From NCBI GenBank assembly GCA_963836265.1, contig CAWIIO010000011.1, positions 47,759 to 111,758 on the forward strand: 64,000 bases of DNA. Direction: 5' to 3'. The notes beneath the pieces were generated by a model. That model did not search any database, was not told where the DNA came from, and saw nothing but the letters and a program-made list of their open reading frames with translations. Numbering within the stretch: the first letter of the stretch is position 1; each line of letters starts with the position of its first letter. Positions 35,540 to 43,726 of the stretch are shown here, piece by piece. This DNA is from CAIWHR01 sp963836265. GTDB lineage: Bacteria; Pseudomonadota; Gammaproteobacteria; Burkholderiales; Casimicrobiaceae. Made by a program: the position numbers and the translations under genes.

Positions 35540-36394
35540 ATGAGCATCGCCCCGATTCCCCGCGCCTGCGTGATGGGCCACCCGGTCGCCCACTCGCGCT
35601 CGCCGCTGATTCACGGCTACTGGCTCGCGACGCTGGGCATTCCGGGTGCCTACGAGCTGCAGGACGTGGCCCCCGGCGCGTTCGAGAGCTTCGTCACCCA
35701 TCTGACCGCGCACGGCTACGTCGGCGGCAACGTCACGGTGCCGCACAAGGAGGCCGCGTTTCGCCTGGTCGCCCGCCGCGAGCCGGTGGCCGAGGCGGTC
35801 GGCGCGGTCAACACGCTGTGGATGGAGCAGGGAGAGCTCGTCGGCGGCAACTCCGATCCGCATGGTTTCCTCAGCAATCTCGACGATCGCGTCCCCGGAT
35901 GGGATTCGGCGTGCGAGTTTGCCGTGGTGCTCGGTGCGGGCGGCGCCGCCCGCGCCGTTGCGCATGCGCTGCTCGAGCGCGGCGTCGACCTGGTGCTGGT
36001 CAACCGAACGCTCGCACGGGCGCAGGACGTCGCCGCGCAATTCGGTCCGCACGTGCGCGCCGCGGGCTTCTGGGATTTCGCGCGCCTGCTGCCGACGGCG
36101 GATCTGCTCGTCAATTGCACCTCGCTCGGCATGCTGGGGAAACCGCTGCTCGACATCGATCTGCACACGCTCAACCCCGACGCCGTCGTCCATGACCTCG
36201 TGTACGCGCCGCTCGAAACCGATCTGCTCGCCCAGGCGCGCGCCCGCGGGCATGCCACGGTCGACGGGCTCGGGATGCTCCTGCACCAGGCGGGCTATGG
36301 CTTCCGGAAATGGTTCGGCGTGACACCCGAGGTGACACCCGAACTGCGGGCGTTGATCGAGAACGACATTCGCGCCCGGGTGCCGGGCGCGTGA
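35540..36394 (+). CDS. aroE: Shikimate dehydrogenase
   Basis: NADPH-dependent enzyme of the aromatic amino acid pathway that reduces 3-dehydroshikimate. 284 residues. CVMGHPVAHSRSPLIHGYWL is the substrate-binding start. GGNVTVPHKEAAF contains the catalytic Lys, and AVNTLWMEQGELVGGNSDPH the Asn/Asp pair. FAVVLGAGGAARAVAHALLE is the nucleotide-binding loop. It stands between PEP-CTERM genes with no pathway partner, and its stop directly abuts the convergent PEP-CTERM gene. ATG 35,540 is preferred to GTG 35,516. Confidence 0.95.
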   Translation: MSIAPIPRACVMGHPVAHSRSPLIHGYWLATLGIPGAYELQDVAPGAFESFVTHLTAHGYVGGNVTVPHKEAAFRLVARREPVAEAVGAVNTLWMEQGELVGGNSDPHGFLSNLDDRVPGWDSACEFAVVLGAGGAARAVAHALLERGVDLVLVNRTLARAQDVAAQFGPHVRAAGFWDFARLLPTADLLVNCTSLGMLGKPLLDIDLHTLNPDAVVHDLVYAPLETDLLAQARARGHATVDGLGMLLHQAGYGFRKWFGVTPEVTPELRALIENDIRARVPGA

Positions 36395-37003
36395 TCAGGA
36401 CCTTCTGCGAGTGCGCACTGCAGCGAGACCCAGCAGCCCGATGCCGAGCAGCAGGACCGTGCCCGGTTCGGGGGCATCGGGCCTGCACGCGGGGCTCTGG
36501 CCGTCGGTAAAGATCTCGCAGTGCCTCGGGCGGTCGACGATCGGCTTGCACGTCGAGTGGCCGAGAAGGCCGCCGTCGTCGATGCAGAACTGAGTCGCCA
36601 CACTGGCGGGCCCAATCATCGTGAAAAGCAACGGCGCTGCATCGCGATCACTCGACGGCCCGGCGGACCTCTCGTCGCCGTTCGAGAGCGAGGCAAGGAA
36701 TTTTCCCGCGCTCGTGGCGCTCCGCGGTTCCGGAAACAGGGACGGACGATCGAGCGTCGTTGCGGGAGCGGGGGCGCCGGACGCGATCGCGACGGCTTTG
36801 ACGGCGGACTGCTGCTGCAGCAGGCGGCACTCGAGGCCCAGGCAAATGGCGGTGTCGGTGCCTCGAGCTTCCGGGGTGCTGACGATCGTGGTCGGGTCGG
36901 GCGTAACCCCGCCCGCGTCCGGCTGCAGCGACGCAACGGCTGGCATTGCCCACGCAAGCGCGCCAACCAGACCAACCACTGCCAGATTCTTGATCAGGAC
37001 CAT
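36395..37003 (-). CDS. PEP-CTERM sorting domain-containing secreted protein
   Basis: 202-residue exported protein from ATG 37,003, which has gagaggg just upstream; two upstream ATG codons in frame are possible starts. The signal peptide is MVLIKNLAVVGLVGALAWAM with cleavage near AVAS. The middle is low complexity with four cysteines and no known domain. The end is APEPGTVLLLGIGLLGLAAV followed by RTRRRS, a full PEP-CTERM signal. It is convergent with aroE (stop codons touch) and divergent from the PEP-CTERM gene at 37,506. No -24/-12 element was found before it. Confidence 0.82.
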   Translation of the reverse strand: MVLIKNLAVVGLVGALAWAMPAVASLQPDAGGVTPDPTTIVSTPEARGTDTAICLGLECRLLQQQSAVKAVAIASGAPAPATTLDRPSLFPEPRSATSAGKFLASLSNGDERSAGPSSDRDAAPLLFTMIGPASVATQFCIDDGGLLGHSTCKPIVDRPRHCEIFTDGQSPACRPDAPEPGTVLLLGIGLLGLAAVRTRRRS

Positions 37004-37360
37004 CTGCCCTCTCATCTCCGGCCTGTTTTTCAGCATGCTACGAATTTGTGCGCTTGACTATAGGCATCCGCCAGACGGCGGGTTGTGTCGGCGATTCGTT
37101 GGGCGTCGGCTGGCAAGGTCTCCAGCTGTCCTACAGGCCCCCGCGCAATACGTAGACATGCCGCGCATCGATTGGTGCCGCGGAAACGGTCGGAGCGTCG
37201 ACCCAGCTTACAGTCGGGGCCGAATCGGTTCCGCGGCAGGCGGCTCTAGGGACTCTGGTCGGAGCCTGTCCGATATCCTCGCACCCACAAACCGGCCTAC
37301 GGGCGGGATAGGGAAGAAAGAAACCTTCGGGCTACCCCAGGAGGCCCCCGATGTTGTCGA

Positions 37361-37376
37361 ACGAATTTACATTCGT
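37361..37376. repeat. Perfect inverted repeat, candidate activator site
   Basis: acgaat-ttac-attcgt, six-base arms around four bases, about 85-100 bases upstream of the predicted sigma-54 transcript start. This is the normal distance for an enhancer-binding activator such as PrsR. It is a candidate only: no second copy was seen upstream of the gene at 34,485. Confidence 0.35.
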
Positions 37377-37433
37377 CTCGCTGTGTGATCTGGCAAATTA
37401 TGTAAGTGTCTGTTTATAAGCGCAACTTTTAGG

Positions 37434-37450
37434 ATGGCATGCTAACTGCT
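37434..37450 (+). promoter_or_regulatory. Sigma-54 (RpoN) -24/-12 promoter of the PEP-CTERM gene at 37,506
   Basis: aTGGCAtgctaacTGCt: TGGCA at 37,435-37,439 and TGCT at 37,447-37,450, with GG and GC 12 bases apart as required. It differs from the consensus at one of the two T before GC. The predicted transcript start is near 37,461, leaving a leader of about 45 bases. Confidence 0.7.
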
Positions 37451-37505
37451 CAAGGAGGTGCGTCGCCGATCCTGTTTCGGTGGGGTTTTTTCGAGGAGCA
37501 CAAAA

Positions 37506-38126
37506 ATGTTCAAGACTTGCAAGACAGCAATCGGAGCCGCGGTGCTGGCGCTGGGACTCGCTGCAGGCACTGCTCACGCGGCCTTCATTACGGGATCGAT
37601 CAGCATTACCGACGGGCTCAGCGGGCTTCCGGCGACGCCGTCAACGAGCGTTGTCTCCGCGCTTACCGGAATCCAGCACACCGGCCTCGGCAGCTCCTTC
37701 GGCTGCACCACGGACTTCGTCGGGTCCTGCGGGGGCGCCAATGCGACGATGACGGATTGGCTCTTCGCCGGGCCGTTCCCGATCATCATTACCATCAACG
37801 GGTTCACGTTCGATTTGAACGCCCATGGCGCCATCACGTTTACACCGTTGGTCTGCGGCCCCCAGACATGCTCCGACACCCTGACGGTCGCCAACCTGTC
37901 CGGCGTCGTTTCCAAGGCTGGATTTGACGACACTGCGTTCACCGGCAGCTTGGCACTGACGGGGACCTGCGTCGGAAGTGCCGGGGTATGCACGAGCGAC
38001 GTCAGCGGCGGGTATACGTACAGCCTCTCCGCGACGGGAACGAACACGACGCCGGAGCCTGGCACGCTGTTACTGATCGGGGTCGCCCTGGCCGGTCTGG
38101 GTCTCGCGCGCCGCAAGAACGCCTGA
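37506..38126 (+). CDS. PEP-CTERM sorting domain-containing secreted protein
   Basis: 206-residue exported protein. The signal peptide is KTAIGAAVLALGLAAGTAHA with cleavage before AFITGSI. The mature part is a Gly/Ser/Thr-rich beta-type domain with six or so cysteines (FGCTTDFVGSCGG, VCGPQTCSDTLTV, GTCVGSAGVCTSD). The end is TPEPGTLLLIGVALAGLGLA then RRKNA, a complete PEP-CTERM signal. A ribosome site (gaggag) precedes the ATG; an in-frame GTG at 37,458 is a less likely start. An intrinsic terminator follows 25 bases after the stop, so it is a monocistronic gene. Confidence 0.88.
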   Translation: MFKTCKTAIGAAVLALGLAAGTAHAAFITGSISITDGLSGLPATPSTSVVSALTGIQHTGLGSSFGCTTDFVGSCGGANATMTDWLFAGPFPIIITINGFTFDLNAHGAITFTPLVCGPQTCSDTLTVANLSGVVSKAGFDDTAFTGSLALTGTCVGSAGVCTSDVSGGYTYSLSATGTNTTPEPGTLLLIGVALAGLGLARRKNA

Positions 38127-38150
38127 CCTGACAAATTCTCGCTTCAAGCT

Positions 38151-38178
38151 AAACCCCGCCCAGCGCGGGGTTTTTTTT
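38151..38178 (+). terminator. Rho-independent terminator
   Basis: aaaccccgc, a four-base loop (ccag) and gcggggttt pair into a strong stem followed by an uninterrupted run of T (38,171-38,178). It ends the PEP-CTERM transcript. Confidence 0.88.
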
Positions 38179-38399
38179 GGCCTCCGATTCGGCCCCCGGG
38201 CGGGCGACGCCCCTGTGTGGCACCGCGCCACCACGCCCATGGCCAAAAAAACCCCGCACCGTTTGATCTCGGCCAAACACGGCCTCTATGCTCATGTCAT
38301 AATATCCCCAGGCAAGCAGGGTGGGGCCCTGAGCGGGCCACCCCGTAGGTCGAACCCGAAACGCGGGGGAGCATCGCTTTTCCGCAGCCTGGAGGTGGC

Positions 38400-40844
38400 A
38401 TGCGTCGGATCCTGGGGCAAGCACATCGAGCCGTTGCACGATTCCTGTTCGTTGCGATCATTGCAGGGGCATCTTCGACCGCGTTCGCGTCGAACGTCCA
38501 GTTCGCCGGCTCAGTCGGGTACTCGTCCGATTACGCCACCTTTGCGATTCTAGTCATCAACAATATCCACAACAACGACGCGACAGGCACCTCCAATAAT
38601 CTGCGAGTCGAGCTTTGGGCGACTTCCTCGCCATTTGCCGGGTCGTTCGCGGGCGGCTACCGACTTTCGACCTATGGCGTCGCACCCCTTCCGGCGGGAG
38701 CGTCGACCGGCAAGATCACTGCGACGACGGGCTTCTCGCCGCCTCCCGGCGGCACTTGGTACGTTGCGATGGTGTTAACGGAATTCACCGGCGCCGCGAC
38801 CAACGATGGGTACTCGCTCAGGCAGTACCTCAACTTTTCGCAAACGATATGGTTTCCGGGTTCGCCGGACACGACGCCACCTACGGCGCCGTCGGGTCTG
38901 GTCGCCACAGCCAACGGCAGCACCTCGATCAACCTGAGTTGGACGGCCTCGACCGACAACGTCGCCGTGACGGGGTATCGAGTCGAGCGCTGCCAGGGCG
39001 CGGGATGCAGCAACTTTGCTCAGGTCGCCACCCCCGGCGGGACGACCTTCAGCAACAGCGGCCTGCTCCCCGCGACGAGCTACCGCTACCGAGTGCGCGC
39101 GACCGATGCCGCGGGCAATGTAAGCGCGTACTCAAACATCGCGAGCGCGACCACGACCGCCGCGCCCGACACGACGCCGCCGACGGCCCCGACCGGGCTG
39201 GTCGCGACAGCCAACGGCAGCAGCGGGATCAACCTGAGCTGGGCGGCTTCGACCGACAACGTCGCGGTGACCGGGTATCGGCTCGAACGCTGCCAGGGCG
39301 CAGGGTGCAGCACCTTCGCCCAGATCGGCATCCCGGGCGGGACGACCTTCGCCGACAGCGGTCTCGTCGCCAGCACCAGCTACAGTTACCGGGTGCGCGC
39401 GAGTGACGCCGCGGGCAATCTGAGCGGGTACTCGAACACTGCAACCGCGACGACGAACGCGGCACCGGACACGACGCCGCCCACGGTCAGCATTACCTCG
39501 CCGACCGGTGGCGATGTTTCGGGAATCGTGACGGTTTCAGTGAGCGCCAGCGACAACGTTGGCGTCACGCACGTCGATCTGCTGGTGAATGGCGCATCGG
39601 CTGGCAGCGATTCTTCGGCCCCGTACCAGTTTGCATGGAACTCGGCCAGCGTCCCGAACGGCCCCACCCAGCTCAAGGCTGTCGCCTACGATGCAGCGGG
39701 GAACCTTGCGCAGTCGACGGTCGTGACCGTCACCGTCGCCAACGGCGGGGGCGGGGCGCCGCCAGATACGATCCCGCCCACCGTCAGCATCGTCTCGCCC
39801 ACCGGCGGCAAGGTCTCGGGAATTCTCACCATCACCGCAACAGCCAGCGACAACGTCGGCGTTTCGCGGGTGGATTTCTACGCCAATGGTGAGCTGGTGG
39901 GGACGGACGCCAGCGCTCCCTACCAGACAACATGGGATTCCGCCAGCGTCCCTCACCTCATGGCGAATTTGACGGCGGTCGCCTTCGACGCCGCCGGCAA
40001 CAGCGCCTCCGCGACGGTGACGGTCACGGTTGCGCACCTGTTGCGCGACAACTATCAGGGCCTGTGGTGGGTTCCCGCTGGCGTCGAGTCCGGCTGGGGA
40101 ATCAATTTCGTTCACCAGGGCGACCAGGTGTTCGCAACTTGGTACACCTATGACGCGACCGGGAGGGCATGGTGGTTGTCGATGCTTGCAAATCGCATCT
40201 CGCCGACCAGCGACACCTATTCCGGCGCAATTTACATCGACCATGGCCCACCGTTCAGCAGCTTTGCAGGGGCCGGCGTGCCAATCCAGGTGGGGAATGG
40301 CGCACTGACGTTTAGCGATGCCGACAACGCCGTCTTCGATTATTCGGTCAACGGCGTTTCGCAATCCAAGGCGATTACCCGATTCGATCTCGGTACCGGC
40401 CCGCAAGTCTCTTGCAGTTACAGCGCCTCGCCAAACTTGGCAGGCGCGACCAACTATCAGGATCTGTGGTGGGTGCCAGGCGGGGAAGAATCGGGCTGGG
40501 GCGTCAATCTTGTGCATCAGGGCGACACCATTTTCGCCACCTGGTACACCTACGATCTGGACGGCACGCCCTTGTGGCTGTCCGGCCTGATGCAGAGAGT
40601 GGGGGCCACAGACGTCTATGCGGGACCGCTGCTGCGCACGTCGGGTCCACGGTTCGACGACTATCGTTCGGCGGACCTCGAGCCGAATCAGACGGTCGGC
40701 TCGGCGACCCTCACCTTCACCAATGGCAATGACGCGACGTTCACCTATACGGTGCAGCTGGCAGGCATGGGCGCGCCGATGACGCAGGCAAAACCCATTA
40801 CGCGTTTCCTGTTCACGGCAGCCGGCGGAACGGTTTGTCACTAG
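38400..40844 (+). CDS. Secreted multidomain protein: two FN3, two Ig-like and two C-terminal WWVP repeats
   Basis: 814-residue exported protein. A signal peptide (RFLFVAIIAGASSTAFA) leads to an N-terminal region of ~130 residues without a known domain. Then come three tandem pairs. FN3 domains at about 157-256 and 257-356 contain DTTPPTAPSGLVATANGS, LSWTASTDNVAVTGYRVERC and SYRYRVRATDAAGNVSAYSN. Ig-like modules at about 357-455 and 456-550 start DTTPPTVSITSPTGG. Two C-terminal units at about 551 and 685 share LWWVP, ESGWG, F(V/L)HQGD, FATWYTYD and KPITRF-type endings; I know this unit from betaproteobacterial proteins but not its function. There is no PEP-CTERM signal. An adhesive or polysaccharide-binding role outside the cell is inferred. 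The ribosome site is ggaggt. Confidence 0.85.
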   Translation: MRRILGQAHRAVARFLFVAIIAGASSTAFASNVQFAGSVGYSSDYATFAILVINNIHNNDATGTSNNLRVELWATSSPFAGSFAGGYRLSTYGVAPLPAGASTGKITATTGFSPPPGGTWYVAMVLTEFTGAATNDGYSLRQYLNFSQTIWFPGSPDTTPPTAPSGLVATANGSTSINLSWTASTDNVAVTGYRVERCQGAGCSNFAQVATPGGTTFSNSGLLPATSYRYRVRATDAAGNVSAYSNIASATTTAAPDTTPPTAPTGLVATANGSSGINLSWAASTDNVAVTGYRLERCQGAGCSTFAQIGIPGGTTFADSGLVASTSYSYRVRASDAAGNLSGYSNTATATTNAAPDTTPPTVSITSPTGGDVSGIVTVSVSASDNVGVTHVDLLVNGASAGSDSSAPYQFAWNSASVPNGPTQLKAVAYDAAGNLAQSTVVTVTVANGGGGAPPDTIPPTVSIVSPTGGKVSGILTITATASDNVGVSRVDFYANGELVGTDASAPYQTTWDSASVPHLMANLTAVAFDAAGNSASATVTVTVAHLLRDNYQGLWWVPAGVESGWGINFVHQGDQVFATWYTYDATGRAWWLSMLANRISPTSDTYSGAIYIDHGPPFSSFAGAGVPIQVGNGALTFSDADNAVFDYSVNGVSQSKAITRFDLGTGPQVSCSYSASPNLAGATNYQDLWWVPGGEESGWGVNLVHQGDTIFATWYTYDLDGTPLWLSGLMQRVGATDVYAGPLLRTSGPRFDDYRSADLEPNQTVGSATLTFTNGNDATFTYTVQLAGMGAPMTQAKPITRFLFTAAGGTVCH
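38868..39467 (+). repeat. Tandem 300-bp duplication encoding the two FN3 domains
   Basis: Two units of exactly 300 bases (38,868-39,167 and 39,168-39,467) with long stretches of near-identical DNA, for example around ctgagctgggcggcttcgac. The following Ig-like module starts at the next 300-base boundary with the same acacgacgcc. The high DNA identity points to recent duplication or ongoing gene conversion. Confidence 0.85.
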
Positions 40845-41475
40845 GACGTTCGAGCCGTCGCGCAGCGGTGACCTGATTTCGTCTCGCCGCCCGCGCAATC
40901 GTGTTGACACTTGGCGCCGGTAGTTCCAGGTCCGGCCATCGCACGATCACCTGGAAGCGCGTGTCGGCCGTTCGAGCCGACTTCCGGGTAACGAGCGTTG
41001 CATCCAATCGAGCCGTGCTCATCGCACGTTGCATCGAACATCGCCCGATGGGCGGCCTCGACCAAGATCATCGTCCGGGGCTCGTTGGAAGTCGCTACGC
41101 CCGCCACCCCCTGCGCACTGAAAGCTCTCTTGGAAGACGAACGTCGATCAACTGGTCATTGCACCACCCCATCGTTCACTTTGTAAAAATATTCGACGAT
41201 ATCGATATGTATGGAACAGATCGGGCAAATAGCGAAATCCGAGCAACTTTAGTAAAAGACCCGTCATCCGGACACGCCTTTGCAACGGGGCCGATGACAC
41301 GATTCGAATCGGTTATAAATTGCGGCCAGCGCGTTTCGCCGCACCTTGATCCGGCACGAGGGGTGTAGGACACATCCAATCGCCCTAAATACCCATGCGA
41401 CCCGCCCAACGGATCAGCACCACGATAAGTTGGTGTTAACATCGCTTTTCGTCGCGGTTGAACCTGGAGGAAAGC
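40845..41475. promoter_or_regulatory. Regulatory gap upstream of the exopolysaccharide locus
   Basis: 631 bases without a convincing gene. An 88-codon open frame on the minus strand (40,841-41,107) has no ribosome site and matches nothing I know. The part from 41,170 to 41,330 is unusually AT-rich for this genome, a likely promoter area. A weak -24/-12-like match (tTGGTgttaacatcGCt, 41,430-41,446) lies 30 bases before the first gene; it lacks the conserved C and one T and is not relied on. No c-di-GMP riboswitch was recognised. Confidence 0.45.
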
Positions 41476-42123
41476 ATGAAGTCGATCTGGGCAAGCCACC
41501 GAGTCGTGGGTGCGGGCATCCTCGGCCGTGCGATAGGGTTGATCGGCGCCGGCCTGGCGATGTTCGTCGCCGGTTGCGCGACCGAGCTGCCGCCGGCGCC
41601 ACGCGAAGCGGCAACATCCGACTTCCAGTACAAGATCGGGCCCCTCGATACGATCAACATCATCGTCTGGCGCAACCCGGAGCTCTCGATGGTCGTTCCC
41701 GTGCGCCCGGACGGCAGCGTCACGACCCCTCTTGCTGACGACATCCCCGCGCTCGGCAAGACCCCGACCGTGCTCGCCAAGGACATCGAAAAGGCGCTCG
41801 GCAAATACATCCGCGATCCCGTCGTCACCGTCGTCGTCACCACCTTCGTCGGACCGACCGACGCCCAGGTCCGCGTCGTCGGGGAAGCCGCAAAGCCGCA
41901 GATCCTCCCCTATCGCAAGGGGATGTCATTGCTCGACGTCATGATCGCGGTGGGCGGCCTCACCGATTTCGCCGACGGCAACAAGGCCAGCATCTACCGC
42001 GCCGACGAGGGCGGCAAGTCCTATAGCGTGCGCCTCCAGGATCTGGTGAAGCGCGGCGACGTGACCGCGAACGTCGACATGCGGCCCGGCGACATCCTGA
42101 TCATTCCGCAGAGCTGGTTCTAG
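41476..42123 (+). CDS. XrtA/PEP-CTERM system exopolysaccharide export protein (Wza-like)
   Basis: 215-residue outer-membrane lipoprotein. The lipobox is FVAGC with Cys34. The polysaccharide export (PES) domain is KIGPLDTINIIVWRNPELSM with VPVRPDGSVTTPLADDIPAL, and a SLBB domain follows (VRVVGEAAKPQILPYRKGMS, LLDVMIAVGGLTDFADGN). It ends DMRPGDILIIPQSWF, the standard ending. It is shorter than Wza and lacks the C-terminal membrane helix, as usual for this exosortase-linked subfamily. It starts the locus, with ribosome site ctggagg. Confidence 0.92.
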   Translation: MKSIWASHRVVGAGILGRAIGLIGAGLAMFVAGCATELPPAPREAATSDFQYKIGPLDTINIIVWRNPELSMVVPVRPDGSVTTPLADDIPALGKTPTVLAKDIEKALGKYIRDPVVTVVVTTFVGPTDAQVRVVGEAAKPQILPYRKGMSLLDVMIAVGGLTDFADGNKASIYRADEGGKSYSVRLQDLVKRGDVTANVDMRPGDILIIPQSWF

Positions 42124-42165
42124 GCGGCCCGCCGCCGCCGCGCCTCCCCGAACGAGGTCGTTGCC

Positions 42166-43716
42166 ATGGACGAGTTGCTTGAGCAGTTGATCGCCCGCCT
42201 TCGCGGCATGTGGCATCGCCGATGGATCGGGCTCGCGGTGGCGTGGATCGTCGGCGTCATCGCCGTGGGCGTGGCCTTCCGGATTCCGGAAAAGTACGAG
42301 GCGACCGCCCGCGTCTACGTCGACACGCAGTCGCTGCTGCGGCCGCTGATGGCGGGGCTCGCGATCCAGCCGAACCTCGACCAGCAGGTGCAGCTGATGA
42401 GCCGCACGCTGATCAGCCGCCCGAACGTCGAAAAGCTGATCCACATGGCCGACATGGATCTGCGCGTGAAGTCCGGCGCCGAGCGCGAGGAGCTGATCGA
42501 CAGGATGATGAAGCAGCTCCAGCTCACCGGGAACGTGTCGAACAATCTGTACGTGATTTCATACAAAGACCCCAGCCCGGAGAAAGCCAGGAACGTGGTC
42601 CAGTCGCTGCTCACGATCTTCGTCGAATCGAGCCTCGGCGACAAACGGCTCGACACCCGGAGCGCGATGAAATTCGTCGACGAACAGACCAAGCAGTACG
42701 AGGAAAACCTGCAGGCGGCGGAGGATCGTCTCAAGCAATTCAAACTGAAGTACCTGGGCATCACCGGGCAAGCCGGACAGGACTATTTCTCCAGGCTCTC
42801 GAAATTGAAGGACGACATCGACAACGCCCGGCTCGAGCTCAACGCAGCCGAGCAATCGCGCGACTCCTACAAGGCGCAGGTCGCGGGCGTCGCGCCGGTC
42901 TATTTGCCGGAGCAACGGCCGCCGATCGCGGTTCCTGAAATCGACGCCCGGATCACGGCGCAAAAGACCAAGCTCGACGAGCTGCTGCGCAGTTATACCG
43001 AGGAGCACCCCGATGTCGTGGGCACGCGGCGCGTGCTCAAGGAGCTCGAGGAGCAACGCGCCAAGGAGGTCGAGGCGCTGCAGAAGGCTGCCGCCGCATC
43101 GGGCAAATCGGGAGACGCCGCCGAAACCAATCCGGTCTATCAGCAGATGAAGGTCTCGCTCGCCGACGCCGAGGCCAACGTTGCGTCGCTGCGGGCGAAG
43201 CTCGATTCCTACGAGCGGCAGTTCGCGCAGCTCAAGGCTTCGGCGAAGCTCGTCCCCCAGGCCGATGCGGAATACTCGCAGCTCACCCGCGATTACGACG
43301 TCCAGAAGAAGACCTACGAGACGCTTCTGGCGAGGCGGGAAGCCGCGACGATGGGCGTGGGCGTGCAAGACACCGGCGGCACGCAATTCCGCACCATCGA
43401 CCCTCCGCGGGTGTCGCCGGATCCGGTGCCCCCGACGCGGGTGACCTTGCTCGCGCTGGCGATCGCCTTCTCGCTGCTCGCGGGCGTAGCGGCGAGCTTC
43501 GTGGCGAACGAGGTGATGCCGACCTTCCGCGAAGCGCGCACGCTCCACGAGGTGGCGGCGCGACCGCTCCTCGGTACGGTGTCTTTCCTGCCCAGCGAAG
43601 CCTCGCAGCGCGTCGCGCGGCGCCGCGCTTACCTCTTCGCGGGCGGCGTGAGCGGGCTGCTCGCGTCCTTCGGAGCCGTCCTGGCCTTCGTCCTGCTCGT
43701 CGGACGGGTGGCGTGA
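42166..43716 (+). CDS. XrtA system polysaccharide chain-length determinant (Wzz/GumC-like)
   Basis: 516-residue inner-membrane co-polymerase that sets glycan length and links polymerisation to export. A first helix (IGLAVAWIVGVIAVGVAFRI, about 22-41) precedes a large periplasmic domain with coiled coils (about 165-230 and 320-370). YTEEHPDVVGTRRVLKELEE and TRDYDVQKKTYETLLARREA are typical. PPRVSPDPVPPTRVTLLALA precedes a second helix, and a third hydrophobic segment lies at the end (about 485-515). The tyrosine kinase is encoded separately just downstream. Confidence 0.92.
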   Translation: MDELLEQLIARLRGMWHRRWIGLAVAWIVGVIAVGVAFRIPEKYEATARVYVDTQSLLRPLMAGLAIQPNLDQQVQLMSRTLISRPNVEKLIHMADMDLRVKSGAEREELIDRMMKQLQLTGNVSNNLYVISYKDPSPEKARNVVQSLLTIFVESSLGDKRLDTRSAMKFVDEQTKQYEENLQAAEDRLKQFKLKYLGITGQAGQDYFSRLSKLKDDIDNARLELNAAEQSRDSYKAQVAGVAPVYLPEQRPPIAVPEIDARITAQKTKLDELLRSYTEEHPDVVGTRRVLKELEEQRAKEVEALQKAAAASGKSGDAAETNPVYQQMKVSLADAEANVASLRAKLDSYERQFAQLKASAKLVPQADAEYSQLTRDYDVQKKTYETLLARREAATMGVGVQDTGGTQFRTIDPPRVSPDPVPPTRVTLLALAIAFSLLAGVAASFVANEVMPTFREARTLHEVAARPLLGTVSFLPSEASQRVARRRAYLFAGGVSGLLASFGAVLAFVLLVGRVA

Positions 43717-43726
43717 GGAGCGAAGC

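Larger units (their letters stand above)
37004..37505. promoter_or_regulatory. Divergent regulatory region between two PEP-CTERM genes
   Basis: 502 bases without a gene. It becomes AT-rich between 37,360 and 37,440 and contains an inverted repeat (37,361-37,376) and a sigma-54 promoter (37,434-37,450). A second aaggaggtgc, identical to the ribosome site of the gene at 34,485, lies at 37,452-37,461, before or at the predicted transcript start; its role is unclear. Confidence 0.55.

Noticed and set aside
37439..37927. Open frame starting at ATG 37,439 behind the sigma-54 element
   Set aside because: It overlaps the PEP-CTERM gene in another frame, its start lies upstream of the predicted transcript start and it has no signal peptide or motif.
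38868..40050. Regular repeats that might suggest a CRISPR array or satellite
   Set aside because: The 300-base period is in frame and encodes FN3 and Ig-like domains; there are no short repeats with unique spacers.
41430..41446. Third -24/-12 promoter before the export protein gene
   Set aside because: GG and GC have correct spacing, but TGGT and TCGCT deviate at conserved positions; too weak to claim.
40845..41475. Possible c-di-GMP riboswitch before the exopolysaccharide locus
   Set aside because: No GEMM-type conserved core or paired stems could be found in the gap.
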